NCBI RefSeq assembly: GCF_003182155.1
Contig: NZ_QGTG01000003.1
Span: forward strand, 496,001-560,000
Origin: Chitinophaga sp. S165
GTDB lineage: Bacteria > Bacteroidota > Bacteroidia > Chitinophagales > Chitinophagaceae
DNA length: 64,000 bases
Direction of reading: 5' to 3'
Below are positions 8,471-17,137 of this stretch, piece after piece; the stretch's first letter is position 1; each line of letters starts with the position of its first letter. A program made the position numbers and the translations under genes. Below the pieces are notes generated by a model. The model did no database searches. It was not told where the DNA came from and saw only the letters and a program-made list of their open reading frames with translations.

Positions 8471-9724
8471 ATGTCACTCATTTTTTCTCTGTACAGAAAA
8501 GCATATGCCGGCTTATCTCCTTCTACCTGGTTATTGGCGGTTGTTTTATTGATCAATCGCAGTGGTGCGATGGCCATTCCTTTCATGACAGTTTATCTCA
8601 CGCAGCAGCTGCACTTCACTGTGCAGCAGGCGGGCATCGTGATGGCTTGTTTTGGTGTCGGCGCTATCTGCGGATCATTTATCGGAGGAAAATTATCTGA
8701 TAAGATCGGTTTTTATCCGGTGCAGTTCTGGAGCCTGATGCTGCAGGGATTGATCTTCCTGGTATTAGGTCAGATGCGGACCTTACCGCAATTCTGCGTT
8801 TGCATATTCGTGCTCAGCTGCGTTGGCGATACCTTCAGGCCGGCCAACGTTGCAGCTACCGCTTACTATAGTACTCCTGAGAACCGTACTCGTTCTTATT
8901 CCTTAAACAGACTGGCTTCTAACCTGGGATGGTCTGTAGGGCCTGCCCTGGGTGGCATACTGGCAGGATACAGTTATCATTTGTTATTCTGGGTAGATGG
9001 GTTGAGCTGTATTGTAGCCATAACAATGATGCGTTTCCTGCTGCCTCCTGTAAAGATCAAACCTAAGGAAAAGCCTGCGCCGGACTGCAAGGTTACTGAA
9101 CCCGGTGTTCCCAGTGTATATAAAGACTGGGTCTATCTGGCTTTTATTTCCCTGATCACCGTATTTACAACTGGTTTTCTGCAACTGTCCACGATGGTGC
9201 CATTATACCTGAAATCTGTCGTGCATATGGAAGAAGCACACATTGGGATGCTGATGGGATTGAACGGTCTGCTCGTGGCGTTCATTGAAATGGTACTGGT
9301 ATATAAACTGGAAGGAAGGATGCATAACCTTCAATTCATCACACGGGGTGTTGTGCTGGCAGGACTGGGATATCTGAGCTTTAATATTTTGCCGCCTGTA
9401 GCTGCAGCCGGATTAATTTTTATCCTGCTGTTCACAATAGGAGAGATGCTGAGTATTCCTTTTATGAATTCATTTTTCGCACATCGTAGTAGTGAACATA
9501 ACCGCGGACAATACGCTGGCTTATATACAATGGCATTTTCGATCTCAAGTGTAAGTGCGCCTACTCTCGGGGCTTACATGGTAGGGCATATGGGCTTTTC
9601 AGCCTGGTGGTATTGCACGGCGGCCCTGTGCATCAGCACAGGCGCCGGCTTCTATTTCTTATACAAAAAGGTGATCGCCAATAGTCGCGTGGAGACCCTT
9701 AAAAGTGTGCAAAGTCCTGGGTAA
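8471..9724 (+). CDS. MFS transporter
   Basis: Polytopic inner-membrane protein of 417 residues with about 12 hydrophobic helices in two halves separated by a hydrophilic loop (KIKPKEKPAPDCK). The loop between helices 2 and 3 holds GGKLSDKIGFYPV, matching the MFS GxLaDrxGrk motif. The group resembles MdtH/DHA1-type drug exporters, but the substrate cannot be inferred. Its 3' end overlaps the convergent radical SAM gene by 26 bp, so the two stop codons lie inside each other's coding sequence. Confidence 0.88.
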   Translation: MSLIFSLYRKAYAGLSPSTWLLAVVLLINRSGAMAIPFMTVYLTQQLHFTVQQAGIVMACFGVGAICGSFIGGKLSDKIGFYPVQFWSLMLQGLIFLVLGQMRTLPQFCVCIFVLSCVGDTFRPANVAATAYYSTPENRTRSYSLNRLASNLGWSVGPALGGILAGYSYHLLFWVDGLSCIVAITMMRFLLPPVKIKPKEKPAPDCKVTEPGVPSVYKDWVYLAFISLITVFTTGFLQLSTMVPLYLKSVVHMEEAHIGMLMGLNGLLVAFIEMVLVYKLEGRMHNLQFITRGVVLAGLGYLSFNILPPVAAAGLIFILLFTIGEMLSIPFMNSFFAHRSSEHNRGQYAGLYTMAFSISSVSAPTLGAYMVGHMGFSAWWYCTAALCISTGAGFYFLYKKVIANSRVETLKSVQSPG

Positions 9725-10994
9725 AGTCTCCCTTGATCCTTTCAATCGGAGGATTGAAATATCCGTATTTCAGGTGAGGGAATTCCTCATGGATGAGTTC
9801 CTGTAACTGTTTAATACCCAGGCAATCGCCCACTTCGGTCACACCCAGGCGGCCCAGGTACCAGTCAGGATCAATATTGAAATTCCTCCACTGGATCATT
9901 TGCAGGTCCGTATCCCTGATCAGTTTACGCAGCGCTTCATATTCATCTACACTGTCGGTCATACCGGGGAAGGTGAAGTAGTTGATACTTGTCCATCCGC
10001 CGAATTCACGTACCACTTTCAGGCTCTCGATGATATCTTCAAACACGTAGTTATTAGGGCGGTAGTATGGTGTATAGAACTTCTCCTGTGCGGAGTTGGT
10101 ACTTACACGAATGCTGTTCAGCCCTGCTTTACAAAGCTCACGTACCGCATCCGGTTTGCTGCCGTTCGTATTGATATTGATGCTGCCTTTAGGCGTGTGT
10201 TTACGGATCTCAATAATGGAATCGCGGATGGTTTCCCACATCAGCAAAGGCTCGCCCTCGCAACCCTGTCCGAAACTTACGATCGGGAAAGGGGCTGTTT
10301 CCAGGTGAGGAACAGTGTATTCCACGATCTCTTCCGCCGTTGGTTTGAAGCGCAGGCGGTCCTGAGTGGACACAATGGTTTCCTCTTCCGGCTGGAAAGA
10401 GATGCAACCTATACAGTTGGCGTTACAGGCCGGGGAAGATGGTATGGGACATTCCCAACGGCCCATAAAGTAGTTACGGGCAGCAGGGCAATGATAGGTC
10501 AGTGCACAGTTATCGGCCAGGTGTTTCACCAGGCGATTATGCGGATATGCTTCCAGTAACTGGTTTACGCCCTGTTTCACTTTTTTATCGTCGAAACCGG
10601 CGCATTCCTGGCGTATGTCCTGTTCAATTCTGGTAGCAGGTACGTAGAACTTTCCATCCAGCCAACCTACTGCCGTATAGCAGAACAGGGGAAGGGTAGG
10701 AGCATCCGGCATTGTTTCGTACGCAGCCAGGTAAAAACCGGTATGTGCGGGAGGAATAAAGGCAGCAACTGCCCATCCTTTATCGCACAAGCCCATTTCG
10801 CCGGTTTTAGCGTTTAAACCTATACCACGGCGGCCGGGCAGTTCGTACAGGGAACCGCCTTCCGGCAGTTCTATCCATTCGTCAGGTTCAATCGGCCATG
10901 CATCCCAGCCACTACGGCCGGTGGTGATCATGGTCGTATCTTCAAAGATGTTGCCTTTCCCGTCAGAGTAAAGTATGTATGGAGACTGTTTCAA
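9699..10994 (-). CDS. Radical SAM protein
   Basis: A 431-residue enzyme that should bind a 4Fe-4S cluster and cleave S-adenosylmethionine. The cluster motif is CNANCIGC (CxxxCxxC) near residue 190, followed by a partial TIM-barrel with VSFGQGCEGEPLL, INTNGSKPDAV and IRVSTNSAQEKFY. The first 170 residues form an extra N-terminal domain and contain GRRGIGLNAKTGEMGLCDKGWAVAAF. Substrate unknown. It is 47 bp after the membrane-protein gene on the same strand, and both follow the ureohydrolase gene, so a three-gene transcript is likely. Confidence 0.87.
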   Translation of the reverse strand: MKQSPYILYSDGKGNIFEDTTMITTGRSGWDAWPIEPDEWIELPEGGSLYELPGRRGIGLNAKTGEMGLCDKGWAVAAFIPPAHTGFYLAAYETMPDAPTLPLFCYTAVGWLDGKFYVPATRIEQDIRQECAGFDDKKVKQGVNQLLEAYPHNRLVKHLADNCALTYHCPAARNYFMGRWECPIPSSPACNANCIGCISFQPEEETIVSTQDRLRFKPTAEEIVEYTVPHLETAPFPIVSFGQGCEGEPLLMWETIRDSIIEIRKHTPKGSININTNGSKPDAVRELCKAGLNSIRVSTNSAQEKFYTPYYRPNNYVFEDIIESLKVVREFGGWTSINYFTFPGMTDSVDEYEALRKLIRDTDLQMIQWRNFNIDPDWYLGRLGVTEVGDCLGIKQLQELIHEEFPHLKYGYFNPPIERIKGDFTQDFAHF

Positions 10995-11041
10995 ATGATC
11001 AGATCGTTTCTTGTTGAGTTGGTAATATTCCCACGCATGTA

Positions 11042-11647
11042 TCAGAGTCTGCTTCTGAAAAATGCGTTCATTTCATCCGCTGTTACGGCGCCTGTTTCAT
11101 CCAGCACTTCAAGCTGCAATACTTTATTGTTTTTGAAGTCTATAGTGAGCAGGTCATCCCGCAAAATTACGTTATTCAATTGGTTCCAGCCAATCAGCTT
11201 GTCTGAAAAGGTGCCCGGCAGCTGTAACCCCATCATATCTATCTTCACAAAACAAGGCTGGAAGATCTTAAATTCCGCCCATCCGATATAAGCGGAGGCT
11301 ATACCTGTCAGGAACAGCAGGACGGCAATGAGCGGCTGCATATGACTCAGGAAATAGAGACAGCCTGTGAGGCTCACAAATGCCTGTACCATACGCATCA
11401 GGGTATTGGCCGACTGTATGTTACGGAAACGCTTCATAATAAAAGGGAAGACCAGAGAGGCCAGGCCCAGCAGGATGAAGAAAATAGCCATGCTCCAGTT
11501 GGGAGTGGCGCTGTTGTATACGCCTATGCCATTCATTAGGAACAGTATTCCCGCCAGTCCATGCATCACTGGTTGCAAACGAAGGCGTGTTACCGCATTA
11601 GGGTGTAAAATCCGGATCTTATATTGTTTCATATTGTCGTTGATCAA
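11042..11647 (-). CDS. Hypothetical four-helix membrane protein
   Basis: I do not recognise this 201-residue protein. Four hydrophobic stretches (about residues 26-46, 50-71, 85-103 and 105-123) are followed by a soluble C-terminal part of about 75 residues rich in beta strands (VKIDMMGLQLPGTFSDKLIGW, VILRDDLLTIDF), reminiscent of a bacterial PH-like domain. The second ATG, at 11632 (MKQYKIRIL), is an equally good start. It sits between the ureohydrolase and radical SAM genes on the same strand. Confidence 0.72.
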   Translation of the reverse strand: MINDNMKQYKIRILHPNAVTRLRLQPVMHGLAGILFLMNGIGVYNSATPNWSMAIFFILLGLASLVFPFIMKRFRNIQSANTLMRMVQAFVSLTGCLYFLSHMQPLIAVLLFLTGIASAYIGWAEFKIFQPCFVKIDMMGLQLPGTFSDKLIGWNQLNNVILRDDLLTIDFKNNKVLQLEVLDETGAVTADEMNAFFRSRL

Positions 11648-11715
11648 CAGTCGGGCTTATTAATCTTATGGTATCATTTAACAGGCCATCAGCATTTACT
11701 TCAGGCCCCTGGCTA

Positions 11716-12762
11716 TTAGTCTTTATTGGAATGTACCAGCAGGTTGCACAGCTTGAACAGTACACGTGCGCCTACATTTGCGTCCCATTCACTTACTGAT
11801 GTACTTACCTCATTCAGATCAAATCCGATCAGTTTGCGGCCGCTGGCTATTACTTTCCGGAAGAGATAATACAGCTGTTCTGTTTCAAAACCGCCAGCTA
11901 CCGGTGTACCTGTATGCGGACACAACTTAGGGTCCAGTCCGTCAATGTCAAAGCTGATATACACCTGCTCCGGCAATGTAGCAATGATATCATCACAGAT
12001 CATCTTCCAGGTGTCTCCCTCATATTGACGGGTTTTTATATCCTTGTCAAAGAAGGTCACCACTTTGCCATTGCTGTTATTTATATAGTCTAATTCTTCT
12101 TCGCAATAATCGCGGATACCGATCTGTACCAGTTTGGTCAGCTGAGGTACCTCCTTGATAGCATTGAACATGATAGAGGCATGAGAATACTGGAAGCCCT
12201 CGTATCCATCGCGGAGATCGCAGTGAGCATCTACCTGGAGGATACCGAATTCGCCTTTGTGCTCGCCGATGGCCTTAAAAAAGCCGAGGGGTGTACTGTG
12301 GTCGCCACCTACCAGCGCCACCAGTTTATCGTTTCTGAGTAGTTCTTTTGTTTGACGGTACACCCATTCGTTCATGGCGACCGTACCCTTATTTACATCT
12401 ATAAGTGTCTTCTTAAGGAATTCATTCTCACTGATGTCACCGCCTTCGGTCAGGAATTTGAGATAAAGTTCTGCTTCTTTCCGGAGATAGTCACTGCGCA
12501 AGAGCATTTGTTTGTCAACATTGCGCATGAAAAAGCCGCATTTCCATCCGTCTTTTACATCTGAATCGTAAAGGTCCACCTGGTGGGAGGCCTTAAAGAT
12601 CTGTTCCGGACCTCTGGCTGTGCCGTGGGTATAAGAAACAGTCACTTCCCAGGGAACAGGCAACAGTACCAGTTTCGCATCTTGCTCGGTTGTTGGCAGC
12701 CCGAATATGTTGTTAGACAACAGGCTGACCGAATTGGGATCAAATTGAGATAAATCCGCCAT
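11716..12762 (-). CDS. Ureohydrolase (arginase/agmatinase family)
   Basis: A 348-residue binuclear manganese enzyme that hydrolyses a guanidino or formimino compound. Metal-binding motifs are GGDHSTPLG, QVDAHCDLRDG and SFDIDGLDPKLCPHTGTP, the last with the two Asp ligands and the GTP loop. In Bacteroidota these proteins are annotated as arginase, agmatinase or formimidoylglutamase; sequence alone does not decide. No hut or arginine genes are next to it. It has a candidate promoter at 12845-12852. Confidence 0.88.
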   Translation of the reverse strand: MADLSQFDPNSVSLLSNNIFGLPTTEQDAKLVLLPVPWEVTVSYTHGTARGPEQIFKASHQVDLYDSDVKDGWKCGFFMRNVDKQMLLRSDYLRKEAELYLKFLTEGGDISENEFLKKTLIDVNKGTVAMNEWVYRQTKELLRNDKLVALVGGDHSTPLGFFKAIGEHKGEFGILQVDAHCDLRDGYEGFQYSHASIMFNAIKEVPQLTKLVQIGIRDYCEEELDYINNSNGKVVTFFDKDIKTRQYEGDTWKMICDDIIATLPEQVYISFDIDGLDPKLCPHTGTPVAGGFETEQLYYLFRKVIASGRKLIGFDLNEVSTSVSEWDANVGARVLFKLCNLLVHSNKD

Positions 12763-12844
12763 GATAATGTAATTTGATAAAAAGAGGCCACCCGGAGGCG
12801 ACCCGTCGTAGGGGCAAACCGTCTATAAAACGATTTTTCCGGCG

Positions 12845-12852
12845 CAAAGATA
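12845..12852 (-). promoter_or_regulatory. Candidate -7 element TATCTTTG for the ureohydrolase gene
   Basis: Exact TAnnTTTG match on the minus strand, 83 bp before the ATG. No clear -33 TTG was seen at 17-23 bp upstream. The intergenic gap 12763-13069 holds this and the ccmE promoter, nothing else that I can see. Confidence 0.4.
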
Positions 12853-12959
12853 GTAATTTATGAACCATCGGCCATAGGATAGCGCGCACAGCCGCGTCTG
12901 CATGGAATCAGCTGTTTTTATGATAAATATCATGTGTTCTTTTATGTAAAAAAATGTGC

Positions 12960-12985
12960 TTGAAGTGCATTTTGGTGTAATTTTG
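12960..12985 (+). promoter_or_regulatory. Candidate promoter of ccmE-ccmF
   Basis: TTG at 12960-12962 and TAATTTTG at 12978-12985. The 15-bp spacer is shorter than the usual 17-23, so the -33 assignment is weak while the -7 element is an exact match. Confidence 0.38.
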
Positions 12986-13069
12986 CGGTTGACAAAGACG
13001 TATTTTAATATATACGGCTTTTCGGGTTAAAAGGAATGCTTAACAGGAAGAATTTGAATTATTTGCGAT

Positions 13070-13462
13070 ATGAAGAAATCTAACATTGTCCTGCTGATAC
13101 TCATTGCTGTAACGATTGGAGTAATTGTGACTGTAGCAGGCGATTTCAGTACTTACGAGACTTTTGCCACCGCACGACAGAAAGAAGGAAAAGAATTCCA
13201 GGTGATCGGAAAACTGGATACTACTAAAGTATTGGAATACAATCCGGAAAAAGACGCTAACCTGTTCCGTTTCCATGTAATTGATAAAACCGGAGAAACC
13301 AGACCTGTCGTATTCTATGGTACCAAGCCTACCGACTTTGAGAAAGCGGAAAGCGTTGTATTGACAGGTAAAATGTCAAACGGTGAGTTCAAATGCAGCA
13401 AGATACTCATGAAGTGCCCGTCTAAATATAAGAATGACCAGGTAGCTATAGGTAAAGCATAA
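13070..13462 (+). CDS. ccmE: Cytochrome c maturation heme chaperone CcmE, CxxxY type
   Basis: Carries heme from the CcmABCD module to CcmF during cytochrome c maturation, anchored in the inner membrane with its OB-fold domain outside. The 130-residue protein has one N-terminal membrane helix (residues 6-23), then the beta-barrel (VIGKLDTTK, PVVFYGTKPTDF, VLTGKMSNGEF). The heme-binding site is CPSKY near residue 115, so Cys replaces the His of the classical HxxxY site. CxxxY CcmE proteins are known from archaea and sulfate reducers. It is 84 bp upstream of ccmF. Confidence 0.9.
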   Translation: MKKSNIVLLILIAVTIGVIVTVAGDFSTYETFATARQKEGKEFQVIGKLDTTKVLEYNPEKDANLFRFHVIDKTGETRPVVFYGTKPTDFEKAESVVLTGKMSNGEFKCSKILMKCPSKYKNDQVAIGKA

Positions 13463-13546
13463 GCGGCCGGCCGGAATATCATGCAACAACATTATTCATT
13501 CTATCGTCCATGGACAGCCATCCGTGGGCTTTCATACTAGCAGGTT

Positions 13547-16057
13547 TTGAATACAAATTATATAGGGGAACACCTGTTGCCCGGACAGTTAGGACATTTT
13601 TCAGCAGTACTGGCATTTATCGCATCTATGGTAGCTACTGTCAGCTATTTCATGTCGGTGCAATCCAAAGAGGATCTGTTAAAACAATCATGGAAGAAGT
13701 TAGCCCGCTGGGCTTTCATCATACAGGCCCTGGCCGTATTCTCCACCTTCGGTAGCCTTTACTACGCTTTATATAATCACTACTTCGAATACAAATATGT
13801 ATGGAGGAACTCTTCCCGCGATCTGCCGGTAAGTTACCTCCTGTCCAGTTTCTGGGCCGACCAGGAAGGCAGCTTCCTCTTATGGTCCATCTGGCATAGC
13901 GTACTGGGACTCCTGCTGTTACGTGTAGGTAAGAAATGGGAAGCGCCTGTTATGACCGTCCTGTCCTTCGCACAGGTTTGTCTGGGCAGTATGCTGATCG
14001 GTATCTATATATTAGGTTACCGCGTGGGCAGCAATCCATTCCTCTTATTGCGTCAGGCAGAAGAGAACCTGGGACTGCCCTGGGTTTCCAACGCCAATTA
14101 CCTCGACTTTATCACGGACGGTAATGGTCTGAATCTTTCCCTGCAGAACTACTGGATGGTGATTCACCCGCCGGTACTGTTCCTGGGATTCGCTTCTACC
14201 ATCATTCCGTTTGCATACGCATTTGCCGGCTTATGGACCCGCGATTATAAAGAGTGGATAAAGCCGGCATTGCCCTGGTCTCTGTTCTCCGCCATGATAT
14301 TGGGTACCGGTATTATGATGGGCGCCGCCTGGGCGTATGAGTCGCTGACCTTCGGTGGTTACTGGGCCTGGGACCCGGTAGAAAATGCTTCCTTAGTGCC
14401 CTGGTTAACACTGGTAGCAGGTATTCATACCCTGCTGGCATTTAAATTCTCAGGGCATGCGCTGAAGTCCACCTTCTTCTTTTTCCTGATCACCTTCATC
14501 CTCATCCTGTATTCTACCTTCCTCACCCGTAGTGGCGTGTTGGGCGATACTTCTGTACACTCATTCACCGACCTGGGTATGAGCGGCCAGTTGCTGCTGT
14601 ACATGGTGGTATTCATAGTACCGGGTTTTGCGATGCTGATCATCCGCAGAAAAGAAATTCCTTCCATCGTAAAAGAAGAGAGTTCATATTCACGTGAGTT
14701 CTGGCTGTTTATCGGATCACTGGTCCTGATGATCGCCGCTATACAGATCACCTTCACGACTTCCATCCCGGTATGGAACAAGATCATTAACGGACTGGGT
14801 ATCAAAAAACTGCTGAATCTTGAGCAGGATATTGCACCGCCGTCCGACAGCGTATTCCATTACAATAAGATCCAGATCTGGATCGCCATAGTATTGGGAC
14901 TACTGACCGCTGTTGTTCAATACCTGAAATATAAGGATACGCCAAAAGGCTTCTTCACTAAAAAAATAGCGATACCGACTATCTTAAGCCTTGTAATAAC
15001 AGGCCTGATCGGCATCTTCGGAAATATGAACTACGATGCCTATGGCGCCGGTTTCCTGGTAGCTATCTACATCATGTTGTTCTGTAGCGTATATGCTATC
15101 ATCGGTAATGCTTCATACATATTCATCGGTCAGAAAGGTAAACTGAGAATGGCAGGTGCTTCCATCGCACACGTCGGTTTTGGTATGGTGTTGCTGGGTA
15201 TCCTGATCTCCGCATCTAAACGCGAAGTGATCTCTATCGACCGTATGAAGATGCTGGACGGTGGTTTCTTCGGAAAAGAAAGTAAGGAGAATCCGCGTGA
15301 AAATCTGATGCTGCCCAGGAACTTCCCCGTGCAGATGGGCGACTACCATGTAACGTATGCGGGCGATTCCACTGCTCCGGGCGATGCAAAAACCTATTAC
15401 CTCGTAAGGTACGAGCGTCGTGATCCGGCTAACGGGAATATCATCGAGAAATTTACCCTGCACCCGGATGCATTCCTCAGTAATAAAGGTCAGCAGCAGT
15501 TAACGCCGAACCCTGATTCCAGGCATTATCTGACGAAAGATATATTCACTTACATTACCGCAGTGCCTATTAAAGACGAAGCTAATGATACTGCTCAATA
15601 CAGTTCTCATGAAGTGGCGCCGGGCGATTCTGTGTTCTTCGCTAACGGCTATATGATCCTGGAAGGGATACAGCCGCAGCCGAAAAACAAGAACTATACT
15701 GCAGAAGCAAATGATCTGGCGGTAGGTGCACAACTGAAAGTATTTACAAAGAACAACGAACAGTATAACCTGTTGCCTGTATACTGTCTGCGCGATAGCA
15801 GCGTGGAAATGAGTATCCCTGATACGGTAGCACCACTGTCGTTGTATGTAAGCTTCAGCAAGATCCTGCCGAAAGAAAAAAAGATCCTATTACGAGTAAA
15901 GGAATCCGATACATTTAAGGACTATATTGTGATGAAAGCCTTTATATTCCCATTCATCAATGTATTATGGATCGGCATTCTGATTATGATCGTCGGATTT
16001 GTAATGAGCATAGTATATAGAGTGAAGGCGAATAAGGCAAAAAATATTCCTTCATAA
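13547..16057 (+). CDS. ccmF: Cytochrome c biogenesis protein CcmF/CcsA family, TTG start
   Basis: Large polytopic membrane protein (836 residues) that accepts heme from CcmE and joins it to apocytochrome c. The tryptophan-rich WWD-type motif is WAWDPVEN at residues 273-280, flanked by external His residues. The only usable start is TTG at 13547: an in-frame TAG lies three codons upstream, and the next Met is residue 28, inside the first membrane helix. The N-terminus GEHLLPGQLGHFSAVLAF is conserved in the family, supporting the TTG. A large soluble part (residues about 560-790) precedes the last helix. Operon with ccmE. Confidence 0.93.
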   Translation: MNTNYIGEHLLPGQLGHFSAVLAFIASMVATVSYFMSVQSKEDLLKQSWKKLARWAFIIQALAVFSTFGSLYYALYNHYFEYKYVWRNSSRDLPVSYLLSSFWADQEGSFLLWSIWHSVLGLLLLRVGKKWEAPVMTVLSFAQVCLGSMLIGIYILGYRVGSNPFLLLRQAEENLGLPWVSNANYLDFITDGNGLNLSLQNYWMVIHPPVLFLGFASTIIPFAYAFAGLWTRDYKEWIKPALPWSLFSAMILGTGIMMGAAWAYESLTFGGYWAWDPVENASLVPWLTLVAGIHTLLAFKFSGHALKSTFFFFLITFILILYSTFLTRSGVLGDTSVHSFTDLGMSGQLLLYMVVFIVPGFAMLIIRRKEIPSIVKEESSYSREFWLFIGSLVLMIAAIQITFTTSIPVWNKIINGLGIKKLLNLEQDIAPPSDSVFHYNKIQIWIAIVLGLLTAVVQYLKYKDTPKGFFTKKIAIPTILSLVITGLIGIFGNMNYDAYGAGFLVAIYIMLFCSVYAIIGNASYIFIGQKGKLRMAGASIAHVGFGMVLLGILISASKREVISIDRMKMLDGGFFGKESKENPRENLMLPRNFPVQMGDYHVTYAGDSTAPGDAKTYYLVRYERRDPANGNIIEKFTLHPDAFLSNKGQQQLTPNPDSRHYLTKDIFTYITAVPIKDEANDTAQYSSHEVAPGDSVFFANGYMILEGIQPQPKNKNYTAEANDLAVGAQLKVFTKNNEQYNLLPVYCLRDSSVEMSIPDTVAPLSLYVSFSKILPKEKKILLRVKESDTFKDYIVMKAFIFPFINVLWIGILIMIVGFVMSIVYRVKANKAKNIPS

Positions 16058-16064
16058 TATTTTG

Positions 16065-16104
16065 ATCCGGGATACAGGGGCCAGAATAATCCTGTATCCC
16101 GGAT
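16065..16104 (+). terminator. Hairpin after ccmF
   Basis: Perfect 14-bp stem (16065-16078 with 16091-16104) with a 12-nt loop, 8 bp after the ccmF stop. Only a weak T-run follows, so termination may be inefficient. Confidence 0.6.
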
Positions 16105-16125
16105 TAAAATAACACACCTCCTTTC

Positions 16126-17130
16126 ATGAAAAGCAACTGGCTGCGCATTACCCTCATTATAGTGTCAATCCTCGTGATTGCCTATTACCTGGGTCCGAGG
16201 CCCGCAAAACCCCGGTACGATCCGATACTTCCCGCCGTACCTCAACGCCCCACAGCTCTGGAACAGTATATCGCTGTTAAGGAAAGCCATCACAAACTAA
16301 AGCCCGACAACGAAGCCCGCATTGTGTGGTTTGACACCCTGCACAACAAAACGCCTTACAGCGTGGTATACCTGCATGGTTTTTCCGCCAGTCAGGAAGA
16401 GGGCGATCCCGTACACCAGGCCTTTGCCAAAAGGTATGGCTGCAACATGTACCTCTCCCGTTTGGACGGTCACGGTCTGGATACTTCCGAGCCCCTGCTG
16501 ACTATGACGGCAACAGGCCTCTGGCGGGATGCCAAAGAAGCATTGAGTATCGGTAAGGCGCTGGGCGAAAAAGTGATCCTGGTAACCTGTTCCACCGGCG
16601 GTACCTTGGGTTTGAAACTGGCAGCTACGTATCCGAACGACGTATTTGCGATCATTAATATGTCGCCCAATGTGGCTATCAATGACGATCTGGCTTTCCT
16701 GGCGAACAATCCATGGGGCTTGCAACTGGCCCAGCTGGTACATCATGGCAAGTACCGGGAATCTGTTCCCGACAATCCGGAAGAGGATAAGTACTGGTAT
16801 GAAAAATATCGTCTGGAAGCGGTTGTGGAGTTACAGAACCTTATTGAGACTACCATGGAACCGGCAGTGTTCCGTTCCGTTAAACAACCGGCCCTGAACC
16901 TGTATTATTTCAAAGACAAGGAACATCAGGACCAGACGGTCAGGGTTTCGGCAATTCTTGACATGGAGAAGCAATTAGGCACGCCGCCTGCTTTAAAAGA
17001 AGCGGTTGCAATTCCGGAGGCGGGGAATCATGTAATGGGATGCTATCTTACAGGGAAAGACATTCCATCTGTCGAAAAAGCGATCGATTCGTTTGCTGAG
17101 AGGAAGCTGGGGTTGTTGCCGGTAAGGTAG
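16126..17130 (+). CDS. Alpha/beta hydrolase with N-terminal membrane anchor
   Basis: A 334-residue hydrolase. One membrane helix (residues 5-22) precedes a Pro-rich stretch and the alpha/beta-hydrolase fold: VVYLHGFSASQEEGD is the oxyanion region, TCSTGG is the nucleophile elbow (the first small residue is Thr instead of Gly), and AGNHVMGCYL carries the catalytic His. The family includes lipases, esterases and carboxylesterases; the substrate is unknown. The active site is predicted on the periplasmic side. It is followed by the 1-kb repeat region. Confidence 0.83.
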   Translation: MKSNWLRITLIIVSILVIAYYLGPRPAKPRYDPILPAVPQRPTALEQYIAVKESHHKLKPDNEARIVWFDTLHNKTPYSVVYLHGFSASQEEGDPVHQAFAKRYGCNMYLSRLDGHGLDTSEPLLTMTATGLWRDAKEALSIGKALGEKVILVTCSTGGTLGLKLAATYPNDVFAIINMSPNVAINDDLAFLANNPWGLQLAQLVHHGKYRESVPDNPEEDKYWYEKYRLEAVVELQNLIETTMEPAVFRSVKQPALNLYYFKDKEHQDQTVRVSAILDMEKQLGTPPALKEAVAIPEAGNHVMGCYLTGKDIPSVEKAIDSFAERKLGLLPVR

Positions 17131-17137
17131 TTTTTCC

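Noticed and set aside
9900..10559. 219-residue plus-strand frame opposite the radical SAM gene
   Set aside because: Antisense shadow; the minus-strand protein has a complete CxxxCxxC motif.
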